NCBI RefSeq assembly: GCF_005116655.2
Contig: NZ_CP050698.1
Coordinates: forward strand, 62,001-126,000
Direction: 5' to 3'
DNA: 64,000 nt
Source of the DNA: Desulfosediminicola flagellatus
Lineage (GTDB): Bacteria > Desulfobacterota > Desulfobulbia > Desulfobulbales > Desulfocapsaceae
The first letter of the stretch is position 1. Every line of letters begins with the position of its first letter. Below, piece after piece: positions 54,692 to 64,000 of this stretch. Under the pieces are notes generated by a model, which saw nothing but the letters and a program-made list of their open reading frames with translations, did no database searches and had not been told where the DNA came from. The translations under genes and the position numbers were made by a program.

Positions 54692-57358
54692 TTAATTGTT
54701 TAAATCCTTTAAGGCGTATATTGCTTCCAAAGCTTTACGTGGAGTGAGATCATCAGCATCAATGTTACGTAAAAGGTCTCTGAGTGGATCAATCGGTGGT
54801 TGAAAGAGTGAGAGTTGGTCTGGGTGTGCTCGGTTTTTCTTGTTCTTTCCGGGAGAGGATTTTGCAATTACTGGTTTGCCGGATTGGTCGAATTCCCCTT
54901 GTTCAATGTTCTTAAGAATTTCTTCGGCACGTTTAACAACATGCTCAGGAACGCCGGCAAGGGCAGCAACCTGAATACCATAGCTGCGGCTTGTGCCTCC
55001 AGCAACGAGTTTGTGAAGAAAAATAATAGAATCATTCCACTCTCTGACAGCTATAGAGAAATTTTTAACTCTAGGCATGGTGGCGGCGAGGTCTGTGAGT
55101 TCGTGATAATGCGTAGCGAACATTGTTTTAACGCCAATACCGTTTTTTTGCACAAGATCTTCAGCAACAGCCCAGGCAATCGAAAGACCATCATATGTTG
55201 ATGTGCCGCGTCCGATTTCGTCGAGGATAACCAGACTTCTTGGAGTGGCATTGTTCAGAATATTTGCCGTTTCACTCATCTCTACCATAAAGGTGGATTG
55301 GCCTCGACGAAGGTCATCCATTGCTCCGACTCGTGTGAATATTTTGTCTACGATCCCGATTTTTGCTTCAGCAGCTGGTACGAACCCACCCATCTGAGCA
55401 ATCAGAACAATGAGAGCTGTCTGACGAAGAACAGTTGACTTACCTGCCATATTCGGACCGGTGATAATCTGGAGTTGCTGGGAGTCGTGATCAAGGTGCG
55501 TGTCGTTGGGTACGAATTTACCAGAGGGTAGAGATCTCTCAATTACAGGGTGACGTCCTTCGCGAATAATAATTTCATTGTCATCAGAGATTACTGGACG
55601 AGTGTAATTGTAACGCTGGGCTACTTCTGCCAGTGAGCTAAGCAGATCTATTTGTGCAAGTTGATGAGCTGTTTTTAAGAGCTGCGAACTATGGGATGCC
55701 AACGTATTACGGATATTGACAAACAACTCGTATTCAAGCTCGAGTCTTCTATCCTGCGCTCCAAGAACTTTACTCTCAAACTCTTTGAGTTCAGGTGTGA
55801 TGAATCGCTCTGCATTAACAAGTGTTTGTTTTCGTATATAATGATCAGGAACGTTCTCCGAGTGGATTTTGCTTAATTCAAAATAGTACCCGAATACCTT
55901 GTTGAACCCGACTTTAAGCTTTGCAATACCGGTAGCTTCACGTTCGCTCTTTTCTAATTCAAGTATTGTTTTTTTCCCATCTCGTTGAATACCAATAAGC
56001 TCATCAAGTTCCTCGTTATACCCTTCCCTGATAAGGTTACCATCACGCAAGGTAATAGGTGACTCCGGATTAATCGATGATTCGAGAAGTTCGTATAAGC
56101 TGCCCTGAGGATCAAGGTTATGGGCTACGTGGTGGAGTTTTTTTACCTCGCACGATTCAAGTAATGTACAAATAGCAGGGAGCTGCCCGAGTGATTGTTT
56201 TAAGGCAAGCATGTCGCGACCATTGCCTGTACCAAGAGTCATTCTGCTTGTGAGTCGTTCGATATCATACACAGAATCAAGAAGAGTACGGAGATCCTGG
56301 CGAATGGCAGTGTGCTGGAATAAATAGCTCACAGCACTAAGTCGATTGTTTATCCTGTCTTTATCCTGAAGAGGAAAGAGAAGGCTCTGTTTCAACATGC
56401 GGGCACCCATCGGGGTACAAGTCTGGTCGAGAACCGAAAGGAGTGATCCTTCGCGTTTGCCACCAATCAACGTCTGGGTGAGTTCGAGATTGCGCCGCGA
56501 GGAGTCGTCAATCTGTAAAATTGCCTGTATATCGATCGGTGTGAGTTGTACGATATGATCTACAGCAGACTTTTGGGTTTCGATTATGTATTCGAGCAGG
56601 GAACCTGCTGCTAAAATCCCCTGAGTAAACCCACTGCAGCCAAACCCATCAAGTGTAGCGACACTAAAATGATCATGCAGCTGCTCATGTAGTGACTCCG
56701 GGTGATACAATGCTTGGGGACGGAGAGTTAAACAAACACCTGGTAACAGTAATTGCGCACTTTCAAGCAGGTCAGCAAATTGAGTGAGATCGTTTTCGTT
56801 CACTATTATTTCTGATGGTGTGAGCCTGGTAATCTGATCGATTACAGGTTCTCCGGTGGATGTCTTATCTGCAAATTCACCTACAAGAAACTCACCTGTA
56901 CTGGCATCTAGAAAACTGACTCCGTAAAGAGTTTCTCCGGAAAACTCCTTACCAACGATAGCACAGACATAATTATTTGACTTATCGTCGAGCAAAACAT
57001 CATCGGTAATAACACCGGGAGATATTATTCGAATTACTTCTCGTTTAACTATTCCTTTAGCCTCGGAAGGATTTTCAACCTGTTCACAGATTGCTACACG
57101 TTTCCCGGCCTTAACAAGTTTTGTGAGATAGGTTTGCGCTGCATGGTAAGGAATACCGCACATCGGGACTTTGGGGGCGTCACTTTTATTATTACGGGCA
57201 GTGAGGGTAATTCCAAGAATCTTTGAGGCAATCTCAGCGTCCTCAAAAAACATTTCGTAAAAATCCCCCATTCTATAAAAAAGAATCGTATCTTTATGTT
57301 GTTCTTTAATTTCCAGGTACTGCTGGAGCATGGGGGTAAGCTTGAGATTGGCAGTCAT
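54692..57358 (-). CDS. mutS: DNA mismatch repair protein MutS
   Basis: MutS recognises mismatches and recruits MutL. The mismatch-reading wedge FYRMGDFYEMFFEDA is near residue 30, the Walker A loop GPNMAGKSTVLRQ near residue 610, and DEIGRGTSTYDGLSIAWA the signature nearby. ATG 57358 (888 residues, MTANLKLTPMLQQY) matches the family start; a longer frame begins at TTG 21 codons earlier. It has no good ribosome site. No mutL is adjacent. Confidence 0.96.
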   Translation of the reverse strand: MTANLKLTPMLQQYLEIKEQHKDTILFYRMGDFYEMFFEDAEIASKILGITLTARNNKSDAPKVPMCGIPYHAAQTYLTKLVKAGKRVAICEQVENPSEAKGIVKREVIRIISPGVITDDVLLDDKSNNYVCAIVGKEFSGETLYGVSFLDASTGEFLVGEFADKTSTGEPVIDQITRLTPSEIIVNENDLTQFADLLESAQLLLPGVCLTLRPQALYHPESLHEQLHDHFSVATLDGFGCSGFTQGILAAGSLLEYIIETQKSAVDHIVQLTPIDIQAILQIDDSSRRNLELTQTLIGGKREGSLLSVLDQTCTPMGARMLKQSLLFPLQDKDRINNRLSAVSYLFQHTAIRQDLRTLLDSVYDIERLTSRMTLGTGNGRDMLALKQSLGQLPAICTLLESCEVKKLHHVAHNLDPQGSLYELLESSINPESPITLRDGNLIREGYNEELDELIGIQRDGKKTILELEKSEREATGIAKLKVGFNKVFGYYFELSKIHSENVPDHYIRKQTLVNAERFITPELKEFESKVLGAQDRRLELEYELFVNIRNTLASHSSQLLKTAHQLAQIDLLSSLAEVAQRYNYTRPVISDDNEIIIREGRHPVIERSLPSGKFVPNDTHLDHDSQQLQIITGPNMAGKSTVLRQTALIVLIAQMGGFVPAAEAKIGIVDKIFTRVGAMDDLRRGQSTFMVEMSETANILNNATPRSLVILDEIGRGTSTYDGLSIAWAVAEDLVQKNGIGVKTMFATHYHELTDLAATMPRVKNFSIAVREWNDSIIFLHKLVAGGTSRSYGIQVAALAGVPEHVVKRAEEILKNIEQGEFDQSGKPVIAKSSPGKNKKNRAHPDQLSLFQPPIDPLRDLLRNIDADDLTPRKALEAIYALKDLNN

Positions 57359-57630
57359 TGCTATATGTAAAGAGTAAAGGTGAAGGTTAATACCTGATAA
57401 TGATCTACTGATTGCGGCCAAGTGTACATTGAAGGGGATTTAATCTCAAATGAAAGTGGCGTATAAAGTGTTCTGTTGGCTTAGTAACATGAACTTGAAG
57501 AATCTATATGAATGTAAATAATGAGTAGGAATGTGCGACATTGATCATTGTTAACATGTTGATGTGATGACTAATAACTGAGCTCTTGGCGCATTCTTCT
57601 TAGGTGAAATCTCTTGAATACGGACTGATG

Positions 57631-58125
57631 TTATTGCAATGGGACTTCATGTATTTTGGCGTGAAGGCCGTTATCAGCAATAGTGAGTATGCAGAAGGTA
57701 GCGGGAGCGCCATAGCGACCGGTAGATTGAAAACTGCCTGGATTGATCAGTAAGGTCGGGCCAAGTTTATGGCAAACCGGAATGTGTGTGTGGCCGTAAA
57801 TGATACAGTCTGCCAGCGGGAAGAGATCGTACATCCTATCCTCAATATTATGACGCGGTCCTGCTCCATGACAAAGGGCAAATGAATAACCGTCAATAGT
57901 GAAGGTTCTGTGTGCAGGTAGTACTTTATGTGTATGGGGATTACACATGTTGCCATGAACTGCGTACATTTCTTTACCCTCGAAAGCCTCTAAAATTGAT
58001 GTGTCGGTCAGGTCGCCTGCATGTACGATAATTGTGCAATCGTTAAAGCACGACTTTACTGCTTTTGTGAACGTTAAGCTGTTGCATTCGATATGAGTGT
58101 CTGAGAGTATTCCTATTTTAGTCAT
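57631..58125 (-). CDS. YfcE/MJ0936-family metallophosphoesterase
   Basis: A 164-residue phosphodiesterase with the binuclear-metal motifs ILSDTHIE, VHAGDLTD, VHGNMCN and YGHTHIPV. AAGGAGAC is an excellent ribosome site for ATG 58125, so the longer frame of 22 more codons is rejected. Family members cleave small phosphodiesters in vitro; the natural substrate is unknown. It is a single gene on the minus strand, divergent from efp. Confidence 0.88.
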   Translation of the reverse strand: MTKIGILSDTHIECNSLTFTKAVKSCFNDCTIIVHAGDLTDTSILEAFEGKEMYAVHGNMCNPHTHKVLPAHRTFTIDGYSFALCHGAGPRHNIEDRMYDLFPLADCIIYGHTHIPVCHKLGPTLLINPGSFQSTGRYGAPATFCILTIADNGLHAKIHEVPLQ

Positions 58126-58336
58126 TACATGTCTCCTTGAGTCCAGCGTTATCTTGGGATTGTATACCAGGCTTCTGATTGTAACCATCACAAAAGAACG
58201 TACATTAAAGAAAAGGGTGACCTTGCCCGAAAAAAACGTCTACCATCGAGCCATGTAAAGTCAGGACAGTTTGGGCTAAATTTTAAGAGTTGCCAAGATA
58301 GCCAGAAGGCAGGTATACTGTGTCTTTATGCTATGC

Positions 58337-58365
58337 TTTTGGGTGCAAAAAAAATTGTATATAAT
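58337..58365 (+). promoter_or_regulatory. Possible promoter of efp
   Basis: A perfect TATAAT at 58360-58365 with TTTTGG 17 bp upstream. The -35 box is poor. The leader of about 70 nt contains CCAAG/CTTGG. Tentative. Confidence 0.4.
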
Positions 58366-58442
58366 GCACTCCAGATAAAAAATTTGAACTAATCAAATTA
58401 TCACCAAGAGTTCGGCTTGGCCGAAATTGATGGAGAAATATT

Positions 58443-59006
58443 ATGCTGAGTGCTTCGGACTTACGTAAAGGACTTAAGATACAAATTGACGGCAACCCAT
58501 ATCTAATTACCAACTTTGAATTTTCAAAACCAGGTAAGGGGCAGGCACTATACCGCTGCAAAATGCGGAATATGATCAACGGAAACCAGTTGACCAAGAC
58601 CTATCGCTCTGGTGACAAATTTGAAAAAGCGTTCCTCGAAGAGCGGAAAATGCAATTTTTGTATCATCAGGATGGTGAATACCACTTCATGGATACTGAA
58701 AATTATGAACAGCTTTTCCTGACAGTGGATCAGCTTGGTGATAATGTAAGTTTCCTGATGGACAATATGGATTTGGAAGTTTTATTTTTTAATGATAAAC
58801 CCATTGATGTGAGTTTGCCGATTTTTGTTAACCTGACTGTTACAAAAGCAGACCCTTGGGTTAAAGGTGACACCTCAGGTACAGATACCAAGCCCGTAAC
58901 TGTTGAAACAGGATATCAGCTTCAGGTACCTCCTTTTGTTGAGGAGGGAGATAAAATCCAGATAGATACCCGCACTGGAGAATATGTAACTCGGGTGAAA
59001 GAGTAA
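58443..59006 (+). CDS. efp: Elongation factor P
   Basis: EF-P relieves ribosome stalling at polyproline. The 187-residue three-domain protein has Lys32 in SKPGKGQALYRCKMRN, the position modified in E. coli as Lys34. ATG is preceded by GGAGAAATATT. The modifying enzyme epmA follows after 6 bp, so the two are clearly one operon. Confidence 0.96.
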   Translation: MLSASDLRKGLKIQIDGNPYLITNFEFSKPGKGQALYRCKMRNMINGNQLTKTYRSGDKFEKAFLEERKMQFLYHQDGEYHFMDTENYEQLFLTVDQLGDNVSFLMDNMDLEVLFFNDKPIDVSLPIFVNLTVTKADPWVKGDTSGTDTKPVTVETGYQLQVPPFVEEGDKIQIDTRTGEYVTRVKE

Positions 59007-59012
59007 GATATT

Positions 59013-59930
59013 ATGTTGGATGTTCAAGGGTTGCACACTCGTGCAACCCTTTTTTCATTTCTTAGAGCGTTTTTTTCTGAGCAGGGTTTTCTGGAAGTTG
59101 ATACTCCAATCCGTCAACCGGTGATTCTTCCTGAATGCAATATCGAGCCGATAATTGCGGATGGACAATATCTGCAAACGTCTCCGGAACTGTGCATGAA
59201 AAGGTTACTGGCTGCAGGTTGCGATAAAATCTTTCAGATTTGTCATTGTTTTCGAAAAAACGAAGTAGGTAATCGGCATTTAGAAGAATTCACAATGCTG
59301 GAGTGGTATCGTCGGGGGAGTGACTATCACCAATTGATGGAGGATTGCGAGTGTCTTCTGAAATTTGTTGTTGATGCGTTTATTAAGAATTCCGGAAATA
59401 ATCTGATAAAAATCAGAAAATCACTTCTGCTTGAACAGCTTACAAATACCCCTGAAAAAATCACGGTGAGTGATGCTTTCAAAAAATATTCTCCAGTACC
59501 TCTTGATCAAGCACTCAAAGAAAATGATTTTGACGAGCTGTTGGTTGAATATGTTGAGCCGCAACTTGGAATTCAGAGGCCAACATTTCTTATTGAATAT
59601 CCAAGAGAAATGGCCTCACTTGCCATCTTGAAGCAATCGGACCTATTAGTTGCAGAGCGTTTTGAGCTATATTTTAACGGCATTGAACTTGCGAATGGTT
59701 TTTCAGAATTAACAGAATCAGCTGAGCAGGAAGCACGTTTTATTGAAGAACTTTCCATCATCAGAACGACCCACGGCCGCAAGCAGAAGATGCCAATCCG
59801 CTTTTTAGCTGAAATTGATTCAATTGGTTCTGCTGCAGGTATAGCTTTTGGATTTGACAGACTCTTGATGTTGCTGACTGGTACAAATGTAATAAATGAT
59901 ATTGTCTCTTTTTCCCCGGAGGATTTTTAG
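59013..59930 (+). CDS. epmA: EF-P beta-lysyltransferase EpmA (PoxA/GenX)
   Basis: EpmA is a lysyl-tRNA synthetase paralogue that attaches (R)-beta-lysine to EF-P instead of to tRNA. It has only the class II core: LEVDTPIRQPV, FRKNEVGNRHLEEFTMLEWY and IAFGFDRLLMLLTG, and no anticodon-binding domain (305 residues versus about 500 in LysRS). It lies directly behind efp. The partner lysine aminomutase EpmB is not in this window. Confidence 0.93.
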   Translation: MLDVQGLHTRATLFSFLRAFFSEQGFLEVDTPIRQPVILPECNIEPIIADGQYLQTSPELCMKRLLAAGCDKIFQICHCFRKNEVGNRHLEEFTMLEWYRRGSDYHQLMEDCECLLKFVVDAFIKNSGNNLIKIRKSLLLEQLTNTPEKITVSDAFKKYSPVPLDQALKENDFDELLVEYVEPQLGIQRPTFLIEYPREMASLAILKQSDLLVAERFELYFNGIELANGFSELTESAEQEARFIEELSIIRTTHGRKQKMPIRFLAEIDSIGSAAGIAFGFDRLLMLLTGTNVINDIVSFSPEDF

Positions 59931-60132
59931 CAACCTGCTTTTCCTGAGTACCTGACTTTGGGATGCTGGTTAGTTTTCGTACTAAAGATGGTTGTTCGTT
60001 CAGGCGAAAAGACTCTTTTTGTTGTTAGATGTTGATTGTTGGGGCGATATGCTCTAAAGTCACTATACTTTCAACATTATCATTGTATTGCGGGATATCT
60101 ATTAAGAAATTAATGCTGACATATTACTCATT

Positions 60133-61731
60133 ATGGAAAAACAACAAAGCCTGCTTCTAAAAAAATATTTCGATCTTCTTCTTCGCTGGAAGCTTCTGCT
60201 TATAATTTTGCTGTTGATTAGCCTGCCGGTTGGCCTGGTGTATTATGTAAAAACACCTAAGGTCTATATGTCATCGAGTTTACTGAGCTACCAGCAGCAG
60301 AGCGTGAGCCCCAACAAAATGTCGCCTGATGTACAATCACGTATAAAAGATATCGTTAGCACATTAACGCAGATTGTAACTTCAAGAACGAATTTGGAAA
60401 ATTTAATTATAACATTTGCTCTTTATCCTGAAGAACGTGAACGTTTCCCGATGGAAGACGTAATCGATATAATGCGGAAGCATATTGACATTCAGCCGTC
60501 AAGAAGAGGTGATACTTTTAAAATATCATTTTCAGGAGAAGATGCAACCAAGGTTGTGAAGGTAACCAATGCTCTGGCGGCGAAATTTATTGAAGAAAAT
60601 CTTAAATATCGGGAAGAACGGGCTAGTGAAACATCTGCATATACCAGCAACGAACTTGAAATGGCTAAGTCTACAATGGACGCCAAAGAAGCTGCTATGC
60701 GTGATTATAAATTAAAATATTATAATGAAATGCCTGGCCAAAGAGAGGCAAATGTGTCTCGTTTGGTATCGCTGCAGGAGCAGTATCAAGGGATGCAGTT
60801 GAGCATTCTAGAGCTTGAACGAACAAAAGTCATGATTCAGGAGCAGATTGCAATACGTAAAAGAACAATTGCTGCTGAGGCCGCAGCGCTTGCTGCTACC
60901 CTCCCTGAGGGAGCAGTCTCGTCACCTGAATCAGACTTTACATCAAGTTTGGAGCATTTGCGTAAAATGCGGATGTATCTTGAATCCTTAAAAATCAAAT
61001 ATACGGAAAACCATCCTGAGGTTAAGAGGACTCAAAAAATCATACGAAAGCTTGAAGAGGAATTTCAGGCAACTGATGAAGACTCAGGCTTGGCTAAAGG
61101 CAAACCTGGTAGAAGCAGGAAGAAGGTCAGTACACCTGATAAAGATCTTTTAGATTTTCAAACGCAGTTTATGAAAACTTCCTTCAAGATTGAAACTATG
61201 GAAGCTGAAAAAGAACAACTCAGTGGCAAGATTTCAAAATATGAGGAATGGATAGCTGCAACTCCTGAACGCGAAGCTGAGTGGTCGTCTATAATTAGAG
61301 AATATGGACAATTAAAAAGCCATTATGATTCACTGGTAGGACAGGATCTGCAAGCCAAGTCAATGCTGAATCTTGAGAGAAGACAAAAGGGGAGTCAGTT
61401 TAAGGTCGAAGACCCTGCCAGATTTCCTGAAAAACCGATCAAGCCGGACTTTTTGAAAATTATGGCATTATGTGTTGTCGGGGGGCTGGGACTCGGTGTA
61501 GGCGGAATTCTAGTAGTTGACTTCCTTGACGGGTCGTTCAGAGATCCTGATGAGATTGAGGCGTATCTTGGCGTTCCTGTTATCAGCACAATAGCCCTTA
61601 TAACTACTGATCGCGAAAATAAGAAGACTCGGCTTTTTGATATCGGTTCTGTGCTGGTTGTCGTTATAGGCATGGTTATGGTACTTGCTCTATTTTGGTA
61701 TGCATGGAGTAACGGGAAAATCGTATTTTGA
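60133..61731 (+). CDS. Wzz/GumC-type polysaccharide chain-length regulator
   Basis: A 532-residue inner membrane protein with an N-terminal membrane helix (LLLIILLLISLPVGLVYYV) and a long periplasmic coiled coil (about residues 60-430). The proline-rich segment DPARFPEKPIKPDF, a second membrane helix (LCVVGGLGLGVGGILVV) and a third hydrophobic stretch follow near the end (VVIGMVMVLALFWYAW). It controls exopolysaccharide chain length or export. The tyrosine kinase is the next gene, so it is the membrane half of a split Wzc. ORF start at ATG 60133. Confidence 0.85.
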   Translation: MEKQQSLLLKKYFDLLLRWKLLLIILLLISLPVGLVYYVKTPKVYMSSSLLSYQQQSVSPNKMSPDVQSRIKDIVSTLTQIVTSRTNLENLIITFALYPEERERFPMEDVIDIMRKHIDIQPSRRGDTFKISFSGEDATKVVKVTNALAAKFIEENLKYREERASETSAYTSNELEMAKSTMDAKEAAMRDYKLKYYNEMPGQREANVSRLVSLQEQYQGMQLSILELERTKVMIQEQIAIRKRTIAAEAAALAATLPEGAVSSPESDFTSSLEHLRKMRMYLESLKIKYTENHPEVKRTQKIIRKLEEEFQATDEDSGLAKGKPGRSRKKVSTPDKDLLDFQTQFMKTSFKIETMEAEKEQLSGKISKYEEWIAATPEREAEWSSIIREYGQLKSHYDSLVGQDLQAKSMLNLERRQKGSQFKVEDPARFPEKPIKPDFLKIMALCVVGGLGLGVGGILVVDFLDGSFRDPDEIEAYLGVPVISTIALITTDRENKKTRLFDIGSVLVVVIGMVMVLALFWYAWSNGKIVF

Positions 61732-61797
61732 CAATAGATCGAAGGTGATTTTGATCGAAACAACATTGCCAAAAATATTGCAGAGGTTTATTGGTTT

Positions 61798-62697
61798 ATG
61801 GGGAATATAGCAGATGCATTGGAAAAAGCAGGGGTGGAACTCATTGATAAGGGAGTTGCTTCTGAAGGTGAAAATTTCAGGGTGGACAACGAGCGGGAAA
61901 CAAGAAACGATAATCACAATTTCAGCGATGATTCTAATAGCCCTTCTGATCACCTGACAAATTTGAACACTAATAGTTTCGATGATTGGGATGAACGGAT
62001 CGATATGGTATCCAACAGGTCCTCTCAAGCATCTGAGGCCTTTAGAGTACTACGATCCCGGATCATGTTTCCAGAAAATGGAATTTCCCGCCCAAAAACT
62101 ATCATGGTAGCCTCAAGTGCTCCGGAGGAAGGGAAAAGTTTTGTGTCTATCAATCTTGCCGTGGCAATCGCCAGAGGGCTTGATCAGTATTCCTTGCTTG
62201 TTGATTGCGATCTACGCCGACCAAGCATTTTGCGACTACTCGGGATGGAGGGAACTGTTTCAGATGGCCTGACTGAGTATCTACGTGAGGAATCAGATTT
62301 ACCTGCCCTTATACACAAAACTGCAGTTGAAAAGCTCTCTTTCATGGGGAGTGGAACCATTCCGGCTAACCCAGCAGAGCTGCTGTCATCCGGAAGGATG
62401 TCGCGGCTTGTTAATGAGTTATCGGGTAGATACACTGACCGCTTTATTATCTTTGATAGCCCCCCCTTCCAGGTAGCTTCCGAAGCAATTGTGCTTTCCA
62501 AGAAGGTAGATGGTGTTGTAATTGTTGTAGGAAGTGGAAAATCTGACAGGACCAAGATTAAAACGATGGTTGAAAATATCGGCCCGGATAAGGTTATTGG
62601 TGTTGTTTTTAACAGCCATAAGGAAGGGTATTTTGCAAAAAAATTGTTTAATCCTTATGGTGGATACGGTCACTATTACGGAGATGATAAAATTTAG
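61798..62697 (+). CDS. CapB/CpsD-type bacterial tyrosine kinase
   Basis: A 299-residue BY-kinase, the cytoplasmic partner of the preceding Wzz-like protein. The Walker A motif is SSAPEEGKSF (about residues 107-114) and the Walker A' LLVDCDLRRPS (residues 133-143). DSPPFQV is Walker B. The C-terminal tail carries a tyrosine cluster (PYGGYGHYYGDD) that would be autophosphorylated and drive the assembly cycle. The first 75 residues are acidic and disordered. More polysaccharide genes may lie elsewhere; none follow here. Confidence 0.87.
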   Translation: MGNIADALEKAGVELIDKGVASEGENFRVDNERETRNDNHNFSDDSNSPSDHLTNLNTNSFDDWDERIDMVSNRSSQASEAFRVLRSRIMFPENGISRPKTIMVASSAPEEGKSFVSINLAVAIARGLDQYSLLVDCDLRRPSILRLLGMEGTVSDGLTEYLREESDLPALIHKTAVEKLSFMGSGTIPANPAELLSSGRMSRLVNELSGRYTDRFIIFDSPPFQVASEAIVLSKKVDGVVIVVGSGKSDRTKIKTMVENIGPDKVIGVVFNSHKEGYFAKKLFNPYGGYGHYYGDDKI

Positions 62698-62749
62698 GTA
62701 CGGCTTCCCCCTGATCTCTGATCAGTTCCAGTGGCGTCAGGTTTGAAAT

Positions 62750-62790
62750 TTTTGTCAGTGAATCATAGTTGGTTCTGTTTACTGACAAAA
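62750..62790 (+). terminator. Possible terminator of the BY-kinase unit
   Basis: TTTTGTCAGT and ACTGACAAAA pair perfectly around a 21-nt loop, 53 bp past the stop. There is no T run on the plus strand, so the call is weak. It also faces the 3' end of ygiQ. Confidence 0.35.
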
Positions 62791-62955
62791 TACTGAAGAA
62801 GATGGCGCCGCAAGAACTTTCCTTTGGTGAACATTCTGTGCATTTGTAAAATGGGGGGATTCAACATTCAGAATTGTATATTTAATTCAAGAATGACTCA
62901 CTTTGTTCACGAGAAATTCGGGCTAAGGTCAAAATGCATCAGCCACTAACGCTCA

Positions 62956-64000
62956 CTATTTTTTACGGTATGGTTTCGGTTTTCGAGTGAGTGAGGATTT
63001 CTGGTTTTTCTGCCTGAATCTTCGCTCGATCAAATCTCTTTGTGTTCTCCGCATATTTGCATCTCTTGCTACATAGATCGGTTTTTTACTATCTCTGTCC
63101 AGGCCTGTAACATACATTGCTGTTGATATTGTTCCAGGCGTAGGTGTGAAGTCCTGAAATTTGGAAATCTGCATACCGAGTTTAGCCATGTCATCTGCCA
63201 TTTCCTGGGCATGTTTATCTGTGCAACCAGGGTGAGAGCTTATTACGTAAGGCACAAATTTGAGTTGTTTACCTGCATTTTTACTAAGTGATTCACAGTG
63301 GTTAATAAATCTCTTGAGTAAGTTGTGGGGCTCTTTGTGCATCAATCTGAGAACCTCATCACTACTATGCTCGGGAGCAATTTTCATAACTCCTGGTATA
63401 TGTTTTTTTATGAGCTTTTGCAGTAGTGAGGGGGTGCGAAGCAACAACTCCATCCTCAGACCTGACGAAATGAAAACATGACGAATGTTTTCAATTGATG
63501 CAACTTTGTCTAATAATTTAATGAATCGTTTTTCGTCTATAACAAGATGTTTGCAGAGCTTCGGGTAGAGGCAATCCTGTTTTTTGCACCCGCCAATTGC
63601 ACATGAGGTTCCATAGAGGTTTGCAGTGGGGCCACCAAGATCGCTTATTGTTCCTTTAAAGTCATCCATAGCTGCGAGGGTCTTACACTCGTCGGTTATA
63701 GATTCAATTGACCTTGATTGGACTGTAGCTCCCTGATGGCGTGTTATGGCACAGAATGAACAGTTGCCTGAGCAACCTCTCACAATTGTCACCGAGTCTT
63801 TTATCATCCTTAGTGCAGGGATGTCGGGTGTTGATGGATGCGGCAGTCGGGTATAGGGCAGTTCGTAGAGTGCATCAAGTTCCCGTGTTGTCAGCGGAGA
63901 AGAAGCGGGGTACTGAATGACCCAGTGAGACTGCTGTTTCTGGAGTATAATCTTTTCAGAAGCTGCTCTGCCATGTGCGTCGAGAGCTAATTCAGCATCC
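62956..64000 (-). CDS. YgiQ-family radical SAM protein (partial, right edge)
   Basis: The frame stays open from the visible stop at 62956 to the window edge, so the start codon lies beyond 64000; the internal ATG at 63807 is not the start. The radical SAM cluster motif is CSGNCSFC (C-x3-C-x2-C), preceded by VTIVRG and followed by AITRHQG. HYMDTSTP-like family features include LDALYELPYTRLPHPS just before it and TPTPGTISTAMYVTGLD near the C-terminus. The C-terminal tail is very basic (RKPKPYRKK). Function is not known. Confidence 0.92.
   Translation of the reverse strand, partial: DAELALDAHGRAASEKIILQKQQSHWVIQYPASSPLTTRELDALYELPYTRLPHPSTPDIPALRMIKDSVTIVRGCSGNCSFCAITRHQGATVQSRSIESITDECKTLAAMDDFKGTISDLGGPTANLYGTSCAIGGCKKQDCLYPKLCKHLVIDEKRFIKLLDKVASIENIRHVFISSGLRMELLLRTPSLLQKLIKKHIPGVMKIAPEHSSDEVLRLMHKEPHNLLKRFINHCESLSKNAGKQLKFVPYVISSHPGCTDKHAQEMADDMAKLGMQISKFQDFTPTPGTISTAMYVTGLDRDSKKPIYVARDANMRRTQRDLIERRFRQKNQKSSLTRKPKPYRKK

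Noticed and set aside
63805..63807. ATG as the start of the YgiQ gene
   Set aside because: The frame continues without a stop to the window edge and the translation upstream matches the family, so the gene is truncated by the window.

Overview
The window is a chromosomal segment of a Gram-negative sulfate-reducing bacterium, most likely in the Desulfobacterota near the Desulfobulbales. The evidence is a dissimilatory sulfite reductase beta subunit followed by dsrD, a fused SecDF, two different ATP synthase b subunits with the ATP synthase genes split into two clusters, and Gram-negative genes (bamD, kdsD). The lineage is inferred from gene content; no marker comparison was possible. Nearly everything is housekeeping DNA. 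I found no rRNA, tRNA, CRISPR array, prophage or intact insertion sequence.

Layout. 1-2100: 3' part of dsrB, dsrD and birA. 2300-5000 (minus): metK and ahcY of the methyl cycle. 5500-10400: kdsD, then a large membrane protein with an E2 ubiquitin-conjugating-like N-terminus, divergent from a cyclic-nucleotide-binding-fold protein. 10500-15430 (minus): larB, secDF, a YkgJ-type cysteine-cluster protein and a HAD phosphatase. 15640-17750: a two-gene phosphotransferase/kinase pair and a NIL-domain ferredoxin. 17800-19960 (minus): trxA, trxB, bamD. 20170-25660: hemL, the ATP synthase Fo cluster (atpZ-like, atpI, atpB, atpE), a nucleoside phosphorylase and rimO. 25760-29480 (minus): yjbQ, an unknown small gene, ubiD-like, rluB and an IHF/HU gene. 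30165-38584: aroC, glgA-gapA, a MITE-like palindromic repeat, and a 1424-residue dikinase-like protein. 38900-43060: a small Cys-rich protein, an ArsR repressor with a DUF2892 membrane protein, acs and an isochorismatase-fold hydrolase. 43340-52330: alaS and the second ATP synthase cluster (b', b, delta, alpha, gamma, beta, epsilon). 52530-58125 (minus): a TPR-AMIN-amidase, mutS and a metallophosphoesterase. 58440-62700: efp-epmA and a two-gene exopolysaccharide Wzz/BY-kinase unit. The window closes with ygiQ, cut by the right edge.

How the genes work together. DsrAB, activated by DsrD, carries out the terminal reduction of sulfate respiration, and the two atp clusters together encode one proton-type F1Fo ATP synthase. 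metK and ahcY supply SAM and clear SAH for methylation; rimO also uses SAM. trxA/trxB provide thiol reduction. glgA, gapA and the dikinase-like gene form a central-carbon/glycogen neighbourhood. efp and epmA encode a translation factor and its modifier.

Most worth a second look: (1) the membrane-anchored E2-like/TPR protein at 6552-9062 with no E1, ubiquitin-like or deubiquitinase partner in the window; (2) the dikinase-like protein at 34310-38584, which has an ATP-grasp and a phospho-histidine domain but no PEP/pyruvate barrel, behind about 920 unassigned residues; (3) an ArsR repressor whose two cysteines are 66 residues apart, as in persulfide sensors of the SqrR/BigR type; (4) a palindromic element with 21-bp direct repeats between gapA and its terminator. 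Most start codons were placed by Shine-Dalgarno fit and family length, and several differ from the longest open frame.
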